Positions 56,201 to 64,000 of a DNA stretch of 64,000 nt are shown piece after piece. The position numbers were made by a program, and so were the translations under genes. A model generated the notes under the pieces. It ran no database searches. It worked only from the letters and a program-made list of their open reading frames with translations, and was not told the DNA's origin. Source of the DNA: Strongylocentrotus droebachiensis (taxonomy: Eukaryota > Echinodermata > Echinoidea > Camarodonta > Strongylocentrotidae); contig JAVYIG010000173.1 in NCBI GenBank assembly GCA_035222895.1, positions 1 through 64,000 on the forward strand, read 5' to 3'. The first letter of the stretch is position 1; each line of letters starts with the position of its first letter.

Positions 56201-58212
56201 TGTTGCTCCTCATGCGCTTCAACCACACCAGCGAGGAGCAACTACAATACAGGGCATATGGACTTAAATCATCTTAGTCTCATACGAGATATTATGGACA
56301 AGGGTTTGTGCCTGCAGACTAGCAAGACCTTGTGGTTCTAATTGTTATTGAACCTATACCAGCTTATCGATGAAATTAGATATTAAGTGAGTTTCGTCTT
56401 ATATGTATCCGTTAGATGTACTTGAGAAAGTACCAAAATAATCATCAGTGCTTATGCTGGTTTGATTTGGATGCTGGACTCTGTCGAAACTTTTCAATGA
56501 AATTCTGAGTTCTAGAAAGGGTGGAAATAATATGTGTGCTTTCTTCTTCTCGCTTTTTATGTTCCATATACCCAAATGTAAGAATGTCACAATAGAGATG
56601 TTTCAGGAATGTGATTAGGTTGTAAATGCTCTCATACTATATGTTTAGAAGAAGAAATATAGTTTACAACTTTGAAGAAAAAAATGAGTCTGTTTATCAT
56701 TACTCTGATGATTTAGAACATTTATAATGCACAACCGTTAGAATTTACTCCATTTTACATCCACAATCCAGAATTACTTTTAGGCAGTTCCAGCACTACC
56801 CTTCACTACCCTAATTGTTGGGTAAACAGATATATAGCCCAACTGAAAAATGTCTTCGCCATTTCTGGTAAAATGTGATTGAAGTTAAACGAAGTATTAC
56901 TTTATTTGGTATGAAATAGCCCCATAATGGCAGAACGATTTAACATTCTCGTGCTTCAATAGTAAATTGATAAGTGTATAAAACGCATCTTATCAACAGT
57001 CAAAACTCAAAACGGGTAACAACGTTGTCGAAAATGGTGCCACGTGTACTACGAACATTGCCTCGACAGGGTTTAAATTAAGTTCCAGTATTTGATCTAA
57101 TCATTTTGATATAATTGTTTCATACAATATTATTCATTAAAATACCAAAAGTGTATTTTCCTCTTTCAAAATACTTATTGTATTATTTGTAGTTTTTGTA
57201 CATGTTATGTAACCTTTTATACGCACGTTAAAGAGACTTGGTAACATTGTAAAGATGAGAGAAAATGGTGCTAAGGTAGTGAATTTAATGCTAGATGTAC
57301 AATTAAAGATAATCTGAAAGTTTGAGCCAAAACAGACAATTATTAACGATAACAATTGGGAAAATTGATCAGATCGATACCTTAATTCTCCTAACTATAT
57401 TATAACAATTTAATTACATTTTAGGTGAATACGGTATAAGTCGTCACAGAGTAATGAATTGGCTCTATATACCATTCCAGACATTTAAGTGATGACAGAT
57501 TTTTAAAAGCCTGTCTTATGTTCATGGAAAAACGGTCCGGAAAATTCAAAAATGGTTGGGAGAATTAACTGTTAATCACTGTTAGAGGGTGTTGCACAAG
57601 GACGCCTTCTTAGAAAACCATTAATATCTTTGTGGTTTGAGGATTTTTCGCATGTTAGAGGGTTAGTACAGTAGAAGGAAGATAATAAGTAACATTTCAT
57701 ACACAAATTACGCAACTTTTTAATCAACCTTCAACAATGTTACCGAGTCACTTTAAAAACGAATGGAAGAAAAGATGTTTGTTGCTTCATCTTAAATTAG
57801 CAGTTCACTTCTTTGATGATACAACTGAAATGAGGCCGATGTTTTCATGATATTCTATAATGGGCCACCCACCTTATCCATATCGCCAATCACATTGTGT
57901 ACCGATTACGAAAATAAAGCAAACAAAATGAAAACAAATAAACAAACAAGAGAAAGAGAACATATAAACACAGACCATCGCAGATGACTTCTAAGGCAGG
58001 CATGAAATATTCTTCGCAAACGATGCCCAGAGAGGCAAACATGTAAGTTATGACGAAGACGTGAATGACGACGGCACCATGTCGACGTTGATCGCGAGTA
58101 AAGAGATGAAGAGGGAAGCTAACGATGCTCCTCTCTGTGCAATTGATGTGCCCCTCTCCGTGGTGGTGGCCGTCATGGATATGGACTGAACTTCCGTCGA
58201 AATCCTCACCTC
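46959..58212 (-). CDS. K+-dependent Na+/Ca2+ exchanger, SLC24A3/4-like (5' end missing; eight exons seen)
   Basis: Exons in transcript order: 58212-57976, 53253-53170, 52678-52575, 52289-52189, 50898-50609, 49985-49650, 48896-48795, 47284-46959. All junctions are in frame, about 525 residues. The protein exports Ca2+ (with K+) in exchange for Na+ across the plasma membrane. Alpha-1 carries GATFMA..GSAPEL with the essential Glu; alpha-2 carries [13 protein letters not shown] with the essential Asp, and GSNLFDI with the Asp that corresponds to NCKX2 Asp575 (K+ dependence), 27 residues after the first Asp as in NCKX2. [14 protein letters not shown] and the ending favour NCKX3/4 over NCKX1/2. A roughly 150-residue acidic cytoplasmic loop separates the halves. 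The signal peptide and first helix are not in the visible exons. It is convergent with the REJ-like gene. Confidence 0.9.
47285..48794. other. NCKX intron g-h, no recognised coding content
   Basis: AT-rich intronic DNA. A G-run remnant with GTGTACGCAGGATTTTTTCA lies near 48,368-48,405, a short piece also present inverted near 18,700. Confidence 0.5.
48795..48896 (-). CDS. NCKX exon g: alpha-2 repeat, first half
   Basis: [18 protein letters not shown], then [15 protein letters not shown], with the transport Asp in S-T-P-D. Acceptor TGGCAG, donor GTAAAC, phase 1 to 1. Confidence 0.93.
48960..49395 (-). repeat. Dispersed repeat with flanking C and G homopolymers
   Basis: Contains the inverted copy of the window's first 115 bases, then A-rich and C-rich sequence up to a G run at 49362-49375. 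A C run sits at 48969-48995. It lies in the NCKX intron between exons f and g. Likely a non-autonomous mobile element. Confidence 0.6.
49650..49985 (-). CDS. NCKX exon f: acidic loop and first helices of second half
   Basis: A poly-Asp tract ([15 protein letters not shown]) coded by a GAC repeat precedes [20 protein letters not shown] and the helix-turn-helix to [15 protein letters not shown] loops commonly carry acidic runs. Phase 1 to 1. Confidence 0.9.
50609..50898 (-). CDS. NCKX exon e: last helix of first half and start of cytoplasmic loop
   Basis: [20 protein letters not shown] is the final N-half helix; the rest ([24 protein letters not shown]) is the start of the cytoplasmic loop. 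The CC pair just inside the membrane could be palmitoylated (inference). Phase 2 to 1. Confidence 0.9.
51383..51610 (+). repeat. (GGTGAT)n hexanucleotide repeat in NCKX intron d-e
   Basis: About 35 units of GGTGAT with GGTGAC and GATTGAT variants. Open frames on both strands here are artefacts. Confidence 0.95.
51690..52085 (+). repeat. Diverged dispersed repeat related to 63640-64000
   Basis: AACTGTAAAAGAAACTGTCTGGAATC..., GTTCTGGAATGATTAACATGA and GGGACTACATACGAACG parallel the block at 63,660-63,840. An old copy abutting NCKX exon d. Confidence 0.5.
52189..52289 (-). CDS. NCKX exon d: helices after alpha-1
   Basis: [20 protein letters not shown], then [16 protein letters not shown]-x-R-D is conserved in NCKX. 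Acceptor CTTTAG; it ends in phase 2 so that W spans the junction. Confidence 0.9.
52575..52678 (-). CDS. NCKX exon c: alpha-1 repeat, second half
   Basis: [21 protein letters not shown] followed by [14 protein letters not shown], the G(T)[14 protein letters not shown] motif of NCKX alpha-1. Phase 1 to 0, donor GTATGT. Confidence 0.92.
52740..52935 (+). repeat. ATT-rich microsatellite in NCKX intron b-c
   Basis: TTATTA runs with a direct repeat of TCAATATATTACTGATATTA. Confidence 0.8.
53170..53253 (-). CDS. NCKX exon b: alpha-1 repeat, first half
   Basis: [15 protein letters not shown] then [13 protein letters not shown]: the alpha-1 motif with the transport Glu. Acceptor CCCTTCAG, donor GTAAGA, phase 1 to 1. 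Confidence 0.92.
53565..53616 (+). repeat. CA/CG microsatellite
   Basis: GCGCGCACGCACGCACACA followed by CACAC variants in the intron before NCKX exon b. Confidence 0.8.
54050..54445 (-). repeat. Dispersed repeat, inverted copy of 63640-64000
   Basis: Near-identical to the reverse complement of 63640-64000 through AAGTGTGGAAGAACATCAGA, AGTCCCATATACATCTTTCT and TTGTAACTTTACCAAGTCTT. Its left end also matches the LINE tail at 5529-5640, so this is probably LINE 3'-derived. Confidence 0.75.
54928..55092. mobile_element. Foldback element with G-run and C-run
   Basis: CAGGCGCGTAGCCAGAG with a G run on the left pairs with a C run and GGCTACGCGCCTG on the right. GAAGTAG flanks both sides, a possible target duplication. 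In the long NCKX intron a-b. Confidence 0.7.
55093..57975. other. Remainder of NCKX intron a-b, no recognised coding content
   Basis: Short frames only, none with known motifs or consistent splice sites. One stretch near 55,840-55,870 (TGAAAATATTGTCAGTATTTTCAGTTCA) is a small palindrome. Confidence 0.5.
57976..58212 (-). CDS. NCKX exon a: extracellular His-rich loop and first exchanger helix
   Basis: It encodes [22 protein letters not shown], then [25 protein letters not shown] and [25 protein letters not shown]. The NCTE...RR.GAVV.HV...YMF...IVC..(F/Y)F.P.LE pattern is diagnostic of NCKX proteins. The acceptor is uncertain (AAAAAG before 58212). The donor GTCTGT is unusual but joins the next exon in frame. 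Confidence 0.85.
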
Positions 58213-58639
58213 CTTTTTCATAAAAAGAAAAGAAAGAGAAGTCGGAAAGAAAAGTAAAAATGGTATCACTGTATTATGATAATGATAATTATGGTAAAAG
58301 TATAGGTAATATTTATGATAATTATGCCAAAAATGATATCATTAAATGATAATAATAATCAAAATATTATTGAATTGAATTGAAGATGATTTATCAAAAA
58401 CGATACATAGAAGCCCGAAAGCTGAATTACATATAGATTCACAATAAAATAGCAATAAAATCACATTTGAGTTTCCAAAATTATACATTAATCTTAACAA
58501 TTTGAAAGCATAACATAGTTCAAGTCAGTACATATTATATGTGTAATTTACTGACCTCCAAACAATAATAATATAGACCTATTCCTGTCTGACATTGATA
58601 CTTTATTACATAACCTTAACGATGAAAATAAAGTTAAAA

Positions 58640-58796
58640 GCCCGAATTCACAAAGGAGGTTTGTCGACAAACCTTGGTTTTATTACGTCATTTGACGCGT
58701 TGTACGCGTTTTTTACAAACCTGGTTTGTAAAGAACAAATGGAGGTTTGAGCTCAAACCTTTGTCTGAGCTCAAACCTTGCGTTGTGAATTCTGGC
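58640..58796. mobile_element. Small MITE with GAATTCACAA ends
   Basis: GCCCGAATTCACAA to TTGTGAATTCTGGC, about 157 bp, with repeated AGGTTTG/CAAACCT arms inside. Confidence 0.75.
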
Positions 58797-58925
58797 CATA
58801 ATGTTTAATGGATACCCGCTCATCATCCTTAATAGACAATATATGTATTAATATAGATATCGGACTACCTAGGTCAGGTTTAATATACTCTGAAATCTAA
58901 GATTATCTACCACTGTTCCTAATAC

Positions 58926-60561
58926 TTGAAAAAAATACTTAAACCTCCAAAAACGAACAAAGAAGTTAAAGTCCGAAGATTTACTGAGCGGAATATATCT
59001 CGACTAATCGAAAACTTAGAATCCGAAAATTGGGAAGATGTTTTATTGTGCAATAATACAGATGAAGCATATTGCTTATATTGGACAAAATTTGAATCGT
59101 ACTTTAATACATGTCTCCCAAAGCTTAATAATAGAGGTAAATATAAACAGCCTATTAACCCATGGGTTACGAAGGGAATTCTCACATCCATAAGTATCTT
59201 ATCACCTCTAGTTCACATTTTCAAACTTTCGCTGTCTTCTGGTGTTGTTCCAGCCTTTTTAAAGACGGCTAAAGTCATACCAATCTATAAAAAAGATGAT
59301 CCCTCTTCTATGTCGAACTATCGACCAATATTCATAAAACCAAGGTTTTCTAAAATCCTTGAAAGAATCGTTTATAACAGATTATATAAATTTTTAACTC
59401 AAAACGACTCGCTGAACCCAGATCAGTTTGGTTTTAGGAAGTTCCATTCAACTGATTTAGCACTACTCCAACTATTTGATAGAGTATCAAATGCCTTGGC
59501 TGATCATAAACATTTCATAGGCATATTCATGGATCTCAGCAAGGCATTTGATACTCTTGATCATACTGTATTATTGTATAAATTAAAGCACTTGATTGGT
59601 TCGAAAATTACTTGTCATCAATAAAAAAAATACTTTATTCATTCAGTTTCTTCTAACGTATCATCTATTATATGTGGAGTTCCCCAAGGCTCCATACTTG
59701 GGCTACTATTATTTTTGATATAGGTCAATAATATTTCTAATGTTTCACCAATTCTACAATATATATTGTTTGCCGATGATACAAATGTATTTTATTCACA
59801 TACTGATTTAAATCCGCTGATCTCAACCATGAACATTGAATTACCTAAGTTATCGAAATGGTTCAAAAGCAACATAATCATTGAACCTGAAGAAGACCAA
59901 TTTTATTCATTTTAGAAACTCAATAAATCACAATATTTATAATTTTGAGCTGCTTGTCGATAATGTTCCAATAGAAAAAAGTCATCAACGAAATTCCTAG
60001 ATGTATATATGAATGTAAAATGTAACCGGAATGATCATGTGAACTATATCTCTACCCCAAGCTAAAATATTTTTGCCAACACATGTGCTTAGTATGCTAT
60101 ATAATACACTGGTTGTACCATATATTTCTTATTGTAATATCATATGGGCTACTCATAAGTGCAATACTAATCGTATATTAATGTTTTAAAAAAAGCAATT
60201 CGAGTTTGTACCGATGCAGGGTATCGCGACCACACTGACCCTTTATTTCCCACTTTAAAAACTCTAAAAATAAGTGATATACCCTACATGCAAAAATCTC
60301 TGTTCATGTTTCGGCTCAAATCCGGCATTTTTCCCCCATCACTAGTCATTTTATTCAAACATAATTTTAATTTTCATTGCTACCCAACCAGGCATTCCAA
60401 TGACTATCACCTATTTAACGCCAAAACAGCCTGAGCTCAAAACTCAATTAGACATTCTGGCCCTGATACCTCGAATGCACTACCCCCTGAAATAAAAACG
60501 ATGAATAAAATGCTATCCTTTAAAAGAGCGGTGAAAAAGTTTCTTATTGCTCATTATCTTT
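58926..60561 (+). pseudogene. Decayed LINE reverse transcriptase, nearly full RT domain
   Basis: The first 699 nt are open: FLKTAKVIPIYKKDDPSSMS, NYRPI, LNPDQFGFRKFHST, GIFMDLSKAFDTLDHTVLL (the catalytic Asp region). It continues with breaks into GVPQGSILG (59,678), LFADDTNVFY (59,770), LVVPYISYCNIIWA-like and FKRAVKKFLIAHY, then stop. Endonuclease part absent; multiple stops and shifts make it non-functional. Confidence 0.85.
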
Positions 60562-60886
60562 AAATCCACCAACAAAATAAGTTCTCCTCGTTTACCCGTC
60601 GTTACAAAACTCGATAATTTCAGTACTCTTTACCTTTTTTTTGCTTCCATTCATTGAAACGTTAATTATAACCTTCCCTGACCTGGTATGAATAAACGTA
60701 TGAATAAAGAGTGGCCTAGCTACTTGGGATACTGAATAAACAATGTCTTGTATACAAACATTTCAAGGCTCCGACTCACAGGCCCAGGTTTAAAACCAGC
60801 TGGCTGATCTTACATTCACATTCATATCGTCAGAATCTCGCGAGTCTTCTCATTCTATTATATCCCAAGTTGGCCACTCACTATTC

Positions 60887-60888
<2 letters not shown>

Positions 60889-60919
<31 letters not shown>

Positions 60920-61240
60920 TTGTTCTTTTATAGCGCATTTCATGTCTGTTGACATTTCAATGCGCTTTACAATTTTACAATATACATAATTATTTAAAGT
61001 ATAACACGATCATGAAAGGAAGATGAAACAAAAATATATATAGAAAACAATGAAGTGCTTACAAAAAGAAAAAGTATAACATTACTTATCCTTAAATACT
61101 ATTGATGTGCTAATTTGAAGAGATGAGTTTTTAGTTCAGATATGAATGTTTCAATATTGGATATACAACGTAATGAGTTTGGGAGGGAATCCCATAGAAA
61201 TGGTCTTTTTCCCCTTAACCAATATTTTGTTACTCCATAT
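60889..61240 (-). pseudogene. LINE reverse transcriptase C-terminus with (ATT)n tail
   Basis: On the minus strand: GKRPFLWDSLPNSLRCIS, then FISELKTHLFKLAHQ and stop, 3' sequence with GCGCATTGAAATG...GCGCTATAAAAG, ending in an (ATT)n run at 60890-60919. This 3' structure is typical of L2/CR1-like elements. Confidence 0.75.
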
Positions 61241-61524
61241 TTGTATTATTATGTAGCCTTTGAGGGTAGTCATACTATCAAGCTTTGATTACTTTGTCAA
61301 CCCTCCTGTTTGATGTTTTCGATTAGTTACAGCCAGCCTTACTTTATTCTACATATATTCTTTTGTCATGTGTATTTACAGTGTAAATTTGCAATATTTG
61401 TTTGTTATATATTTGTAAAAATGCAAAAGAAAAATAAAATCAAACAGAAAAAAATTAATCAAATCAAATCAAATCAAAATTATAAGATGAATTATCCTAG
61501 GGACGCTGTTATATAACACTGAAT

Positions 61525-62105
61525 GAGTGAAAAGAGAGTGATGGAGAGAGAGAAGAAGAGATAGTGAGAGAGAGAAAGTGCGATGACAAAATGACAGAGA
61601 GAAAGAAAGTTTCAACAAGATCTACATTCAATACATTAGGGACTTTTAGATTGAGTGGACGAGAACGACGTGAACGTCCACTGATCATGCGTGTCTACGG
61701 CAAACCGTTTTAGAATTCATTCCTATTTCTTGATAACAAGAATTCAATTCTTGATATCAAGAACTACCATAGCTTTACAACAGAAAATCATTTCATGATA
61801 TCAGGAATTACCATCGCATTACAACAACAAAAATCATATATTGATATCAAGAATTGAAAAACGGCTTGGATCAGTGGATGTTCACGCCGTTCTCGTCCAC
61901 TCAATCTAAAAGTCCCTATTATAACGACAGAAAGTAACTGACATGTTGACATAGATTTAAGGGCATATTTAAACTATCAATCCAGATTTAAAGGAGACAC
62001 ATATTCAACTCTTTTAAAATGAAAAGAGGGCGAACAGTGGAGAATATATCGGGTACAACAATGATCAGTCAAACATGACAGTAAACAAAATATTACATTC
62101 GATAT
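61525..62105 (+). repeat. Local duplication, unit A (carries a MITE)
   Basis: Its ends match unit B (62470-62790): GA-rich start, TCTACATTCA, AAGGGCATAT, GAGACACATATTCA and AAACAAAATATTAC appear in the same order. Unit A is interrupted by the MITE at 61639-61916, absent from unit B. Confidence 0.7.
61639..61916. mobile_element. MITE of the GGGACTTTTAGATT family inside unit A
   Basis: 278 bp with perfect-looking termini GGGACTTTTAGATT/AATCTAAAAGTCCC and arms GTGGACGAGAACG.../...CGTTCTCGTCCAC of about 50 bp. Unit B of the duplication shows the uninterrupted site. Confidence 0.85.
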
Positions 62106-62234
62106 TTGGCGGTTTGAGTGTGAGGGAGAAAGGAAAATGAAGAAAAAGAGGGAAAAGGGAGTGAGGGGAGAACAGAGAGAAACACTGGCAATCAGAGAGA
62201 GAGAGAGAGAAAGAGAGAAAGAGGGAGGGATAGG

Positions 62235-62462
62235 CACTACGAACATGATGGGCAAAGAAAGAGGACGAAATATACAGTTCCTCAGGTAGACAAATGAACA
62301 TCCCTTCACTGCTATTATGTAAAAATGTGTAGAACAGGTGTCACATGCATATTCACCGTTCTACATATTTGTACATAATAGCAGTGAAGGGATGTCTTTT
62401 GTCTACCTGAGGAACCGAACTGTATATTTTGTCCTCTTTCTTTGTCCGTCATATTCATAGTG
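62235..62462. repeat. Large hairpin palindrome, arms about 90 bp
   Basis: GGACGAAATATACAGTTCC...CATCCCTTCACTGCTATTA on the left returns as its complement on the right (62,360-62,440) with few mismatches; the loop is about 20 bp around 62,345. It sits between duplication units A and B. Confidence 0.85.
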
Positions 62463-62469
62463 AGGGGAG

Positions 62470-62493
62470 TGCGATAAAAGAGTGAGTGTGTGT

Positions 62494-62547
<54 letters not shown>

Positions 62548-62790
62548 GAGAAAAGAATGAGAGAGAGCGAATTAGGAAGTTTTAACAGTACAATGTCTAC
62601 ATTCATTACATGATATCGAAAGAAAATTACTTAGGCGTGGATTGAAGGGCATATCAAAACTAACAAATCAACATTTAAAAGAGACACATATTCATCTCTT
62701 TAACAAATTAACAGAGGGTGCGAAGAAGAGAATTAATCGAGTACAAATTATCAGTAACATTAAACAAAATATTACGGTGGAAATTGTTTT
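62470..62790 (+). repeat. Local duplication, unit B (empty site)
   Basis: Counterpart of 61525-62105 without the MITE. A 104-codon frame (62642-62956) overlaps it; it has no recognisable motif and I do not call it a gene. Confidence 0.7.
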
Positions 62791-63639
62791 GACAGAGACA
62801 GAGAATCTCAGAATAACTAAAGTTATTTCTCGGGGTGGTGTTTCCTTTAACTCGACAGTCGCCAGAGGCTTGCCAGACATAGCAACAAGAAATGTATGCC
62901 AAGTGGATTCCATCCATAGCAAATTATACATAGCAGGTGAATTAGATAATCAGTAACCCTGTGTTGTGTGAGAGAAACGTATATCGTCTGGTCTAGTTCA
63001 GACTCTTTTGTCATCTCAAAAGCACTACTCAGAAATCTTTAAGTGAATATAAACCGGCTTGCATTGTTAAAAAATGCAATCAGTGGGTGTCATGAAATCC
63101 GTCATTCATTCATCCATGCATTCATTCGTTTTTCATTCAATTTTGTGTACAGCGTATTTTGATTCTTAGCGAAATATATAAATAAACTAGAAATACCTTT
63201 TCACCATGTTTTCGACTGTCTTTGTTTTTGTTACAGCCTAACATTAATACCAGACATAAATTAGACCTTGGACCTTTCATTGTAGACTATTTGCAGTCGG
63301 TGAAATAGATTAATCAAAAGCGGGTCAAGTGCTCCGAAATATTGCACACCTCTGTCGGTATTAGTGTTCAATCTAAAAACACACCCCTTTATATGCGTTT
63401 TCTTGGTCATGCATGCTTACAGTACTTATGTAATTGAATTACATTGATTCGGTTTATTGCAATAACAGAACATGCAGCTGGAAAGCTGAAATTGCCCAAT
63501 GTACAAAGTCAATGTACAACACAATTAACGATCGCAATATGAATGGCTAAAACGTACAACCATAAATCATGCATAATACATAATATTTTCAAATATTACA
63601 TAAAAATCTAAACATATTAAAAATATTCTGTGTCATTAA

Positions 63640-64000
63640 AGATGAAGTTGAGTTCTGGTCATGCAATTGCATTGTGAAAGAAACGGTGTGGAATCGACCA
63701 GAAAAGGTAGTTCATCTAGCATATAAGAATTTGTGTGTATTGCAAGGTTCTGGAATCATCAAAATGATAAGAAATTTGGACAAGTCTTGGTAAAGTTACA
63801 AACACTGAACACAGAAAGATGTATATGGGACTACACGAACAAGTGGCGTAAAAATCCTACCCCCGAGTTTTACGATGTTACATGACATATTTAGAATATA
63901 AAGGCATTTGAAGAGCCATGCTTTTCAGGGAACATGTCTTATCTGATGTTCTTCCACACTTGCATTATAAGAATGATAACGCTCACAAATTATTTTTCAC
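63640..64000 (+). repeat. Dispersed repeat, inverted copy of 54050-54445
   Basis: It runs off the window end. The last 110 bases match the LINE 3' tail at 5529-5640 in complement (GTGGAAGAACATCA...). 62,960-63,640 holds no recognised feature. Confidence 0.7.

Noticed and set aside
58926-59624. 232-codon reverse transcriptase as an intact gene
   Set aside because: Only part of an RT: no endonuclease domain, and the continuation to 60,561 is broken by stops and frameshifts.
62235-62462. Hairpin as a microRNA precursor
   Set aside because: Arms of about 90 bp are far longer than usual for an animal pre-miRNA, and it lies within transposon-like duplicated sequence; it fits a foldback element better.
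62642-62956. 104-codon frame as a small gene
   Set aside because: No motif, composition like its AT-rich surroundings, and it overlaps a duplicated repeat unit whose sister copy is not open.
58213-64000. Upstream NCKX exons with signal peptide and first helix
   Set aside because: I looked on the minus strand for a hydrophobic start exon with a donor in matching phase and found only LINE, MITE and microsatellite sequence.

Overview
This is a eukaryotic window: genes are split by GT..AG introns, there is no operon structure, and the AT-rich DNA is crowded with microsatellites, MITE-like inverted repeats, tRNA-derived SINEs and decayed LINE reverse transcriptases. The gene content (a REJ/GPS single-pass membrane protein beside a K+-dependent Na+/Ca2+ exchanger) and compact roughly 1 kb introns suggest a marine invertebrate deuterostome, most likely an echinoderm. 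That placement is inference.

Layout. 1-11,640: intergenic, no convincing gene; MITEs, a LINE fragment carrying a YADD box, purine tracts, a 95-bp tandem repeat. 11,729-41,232 (+): one large gene that I reconstructed as 30 coding exons whose phases join without a break (8,985 nt, 2,994 residues). It encodes a signal peptide, a 1,336-residue acidic Cys-rich ectodomain in one giant exon (three copies of a core module, including two tandem repeats 321 residues apart), a Ser/Thr/Asn minisatellite stalk, a C-x-G-type Cys-rich region, beta-rich IPT-like domains, a REJ region, a GAIN/GPS region, one transmembrane helix and a 112-residue tail. No PLAT domain and no further helices follow. 41,233-46,958: intergenic, with a long GAG/GAA repeat and a LINE tail. 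46,959-58,212 (-): eight exons of an SLC24 (NCKX3/4-like) exchanger lacking only its 5' end, convergent with the REJ gene. 58,213-64,000: decayed LINEs, MITEs and a local duplication; no further NCKX exon found.

How the genes may relate. In sea urchin sperm, REJ proteins (egg-jelly receptors) and a flagellar NCKX both act in ion signalling, so the convergent pair could be a sperm-signalling neighbourhood. This needs expression data. The best candidate for something undescribed is the N-terminal giant exon of the REJ/GPS protein: I cannot assign its repeated helical Cys module to a known family.
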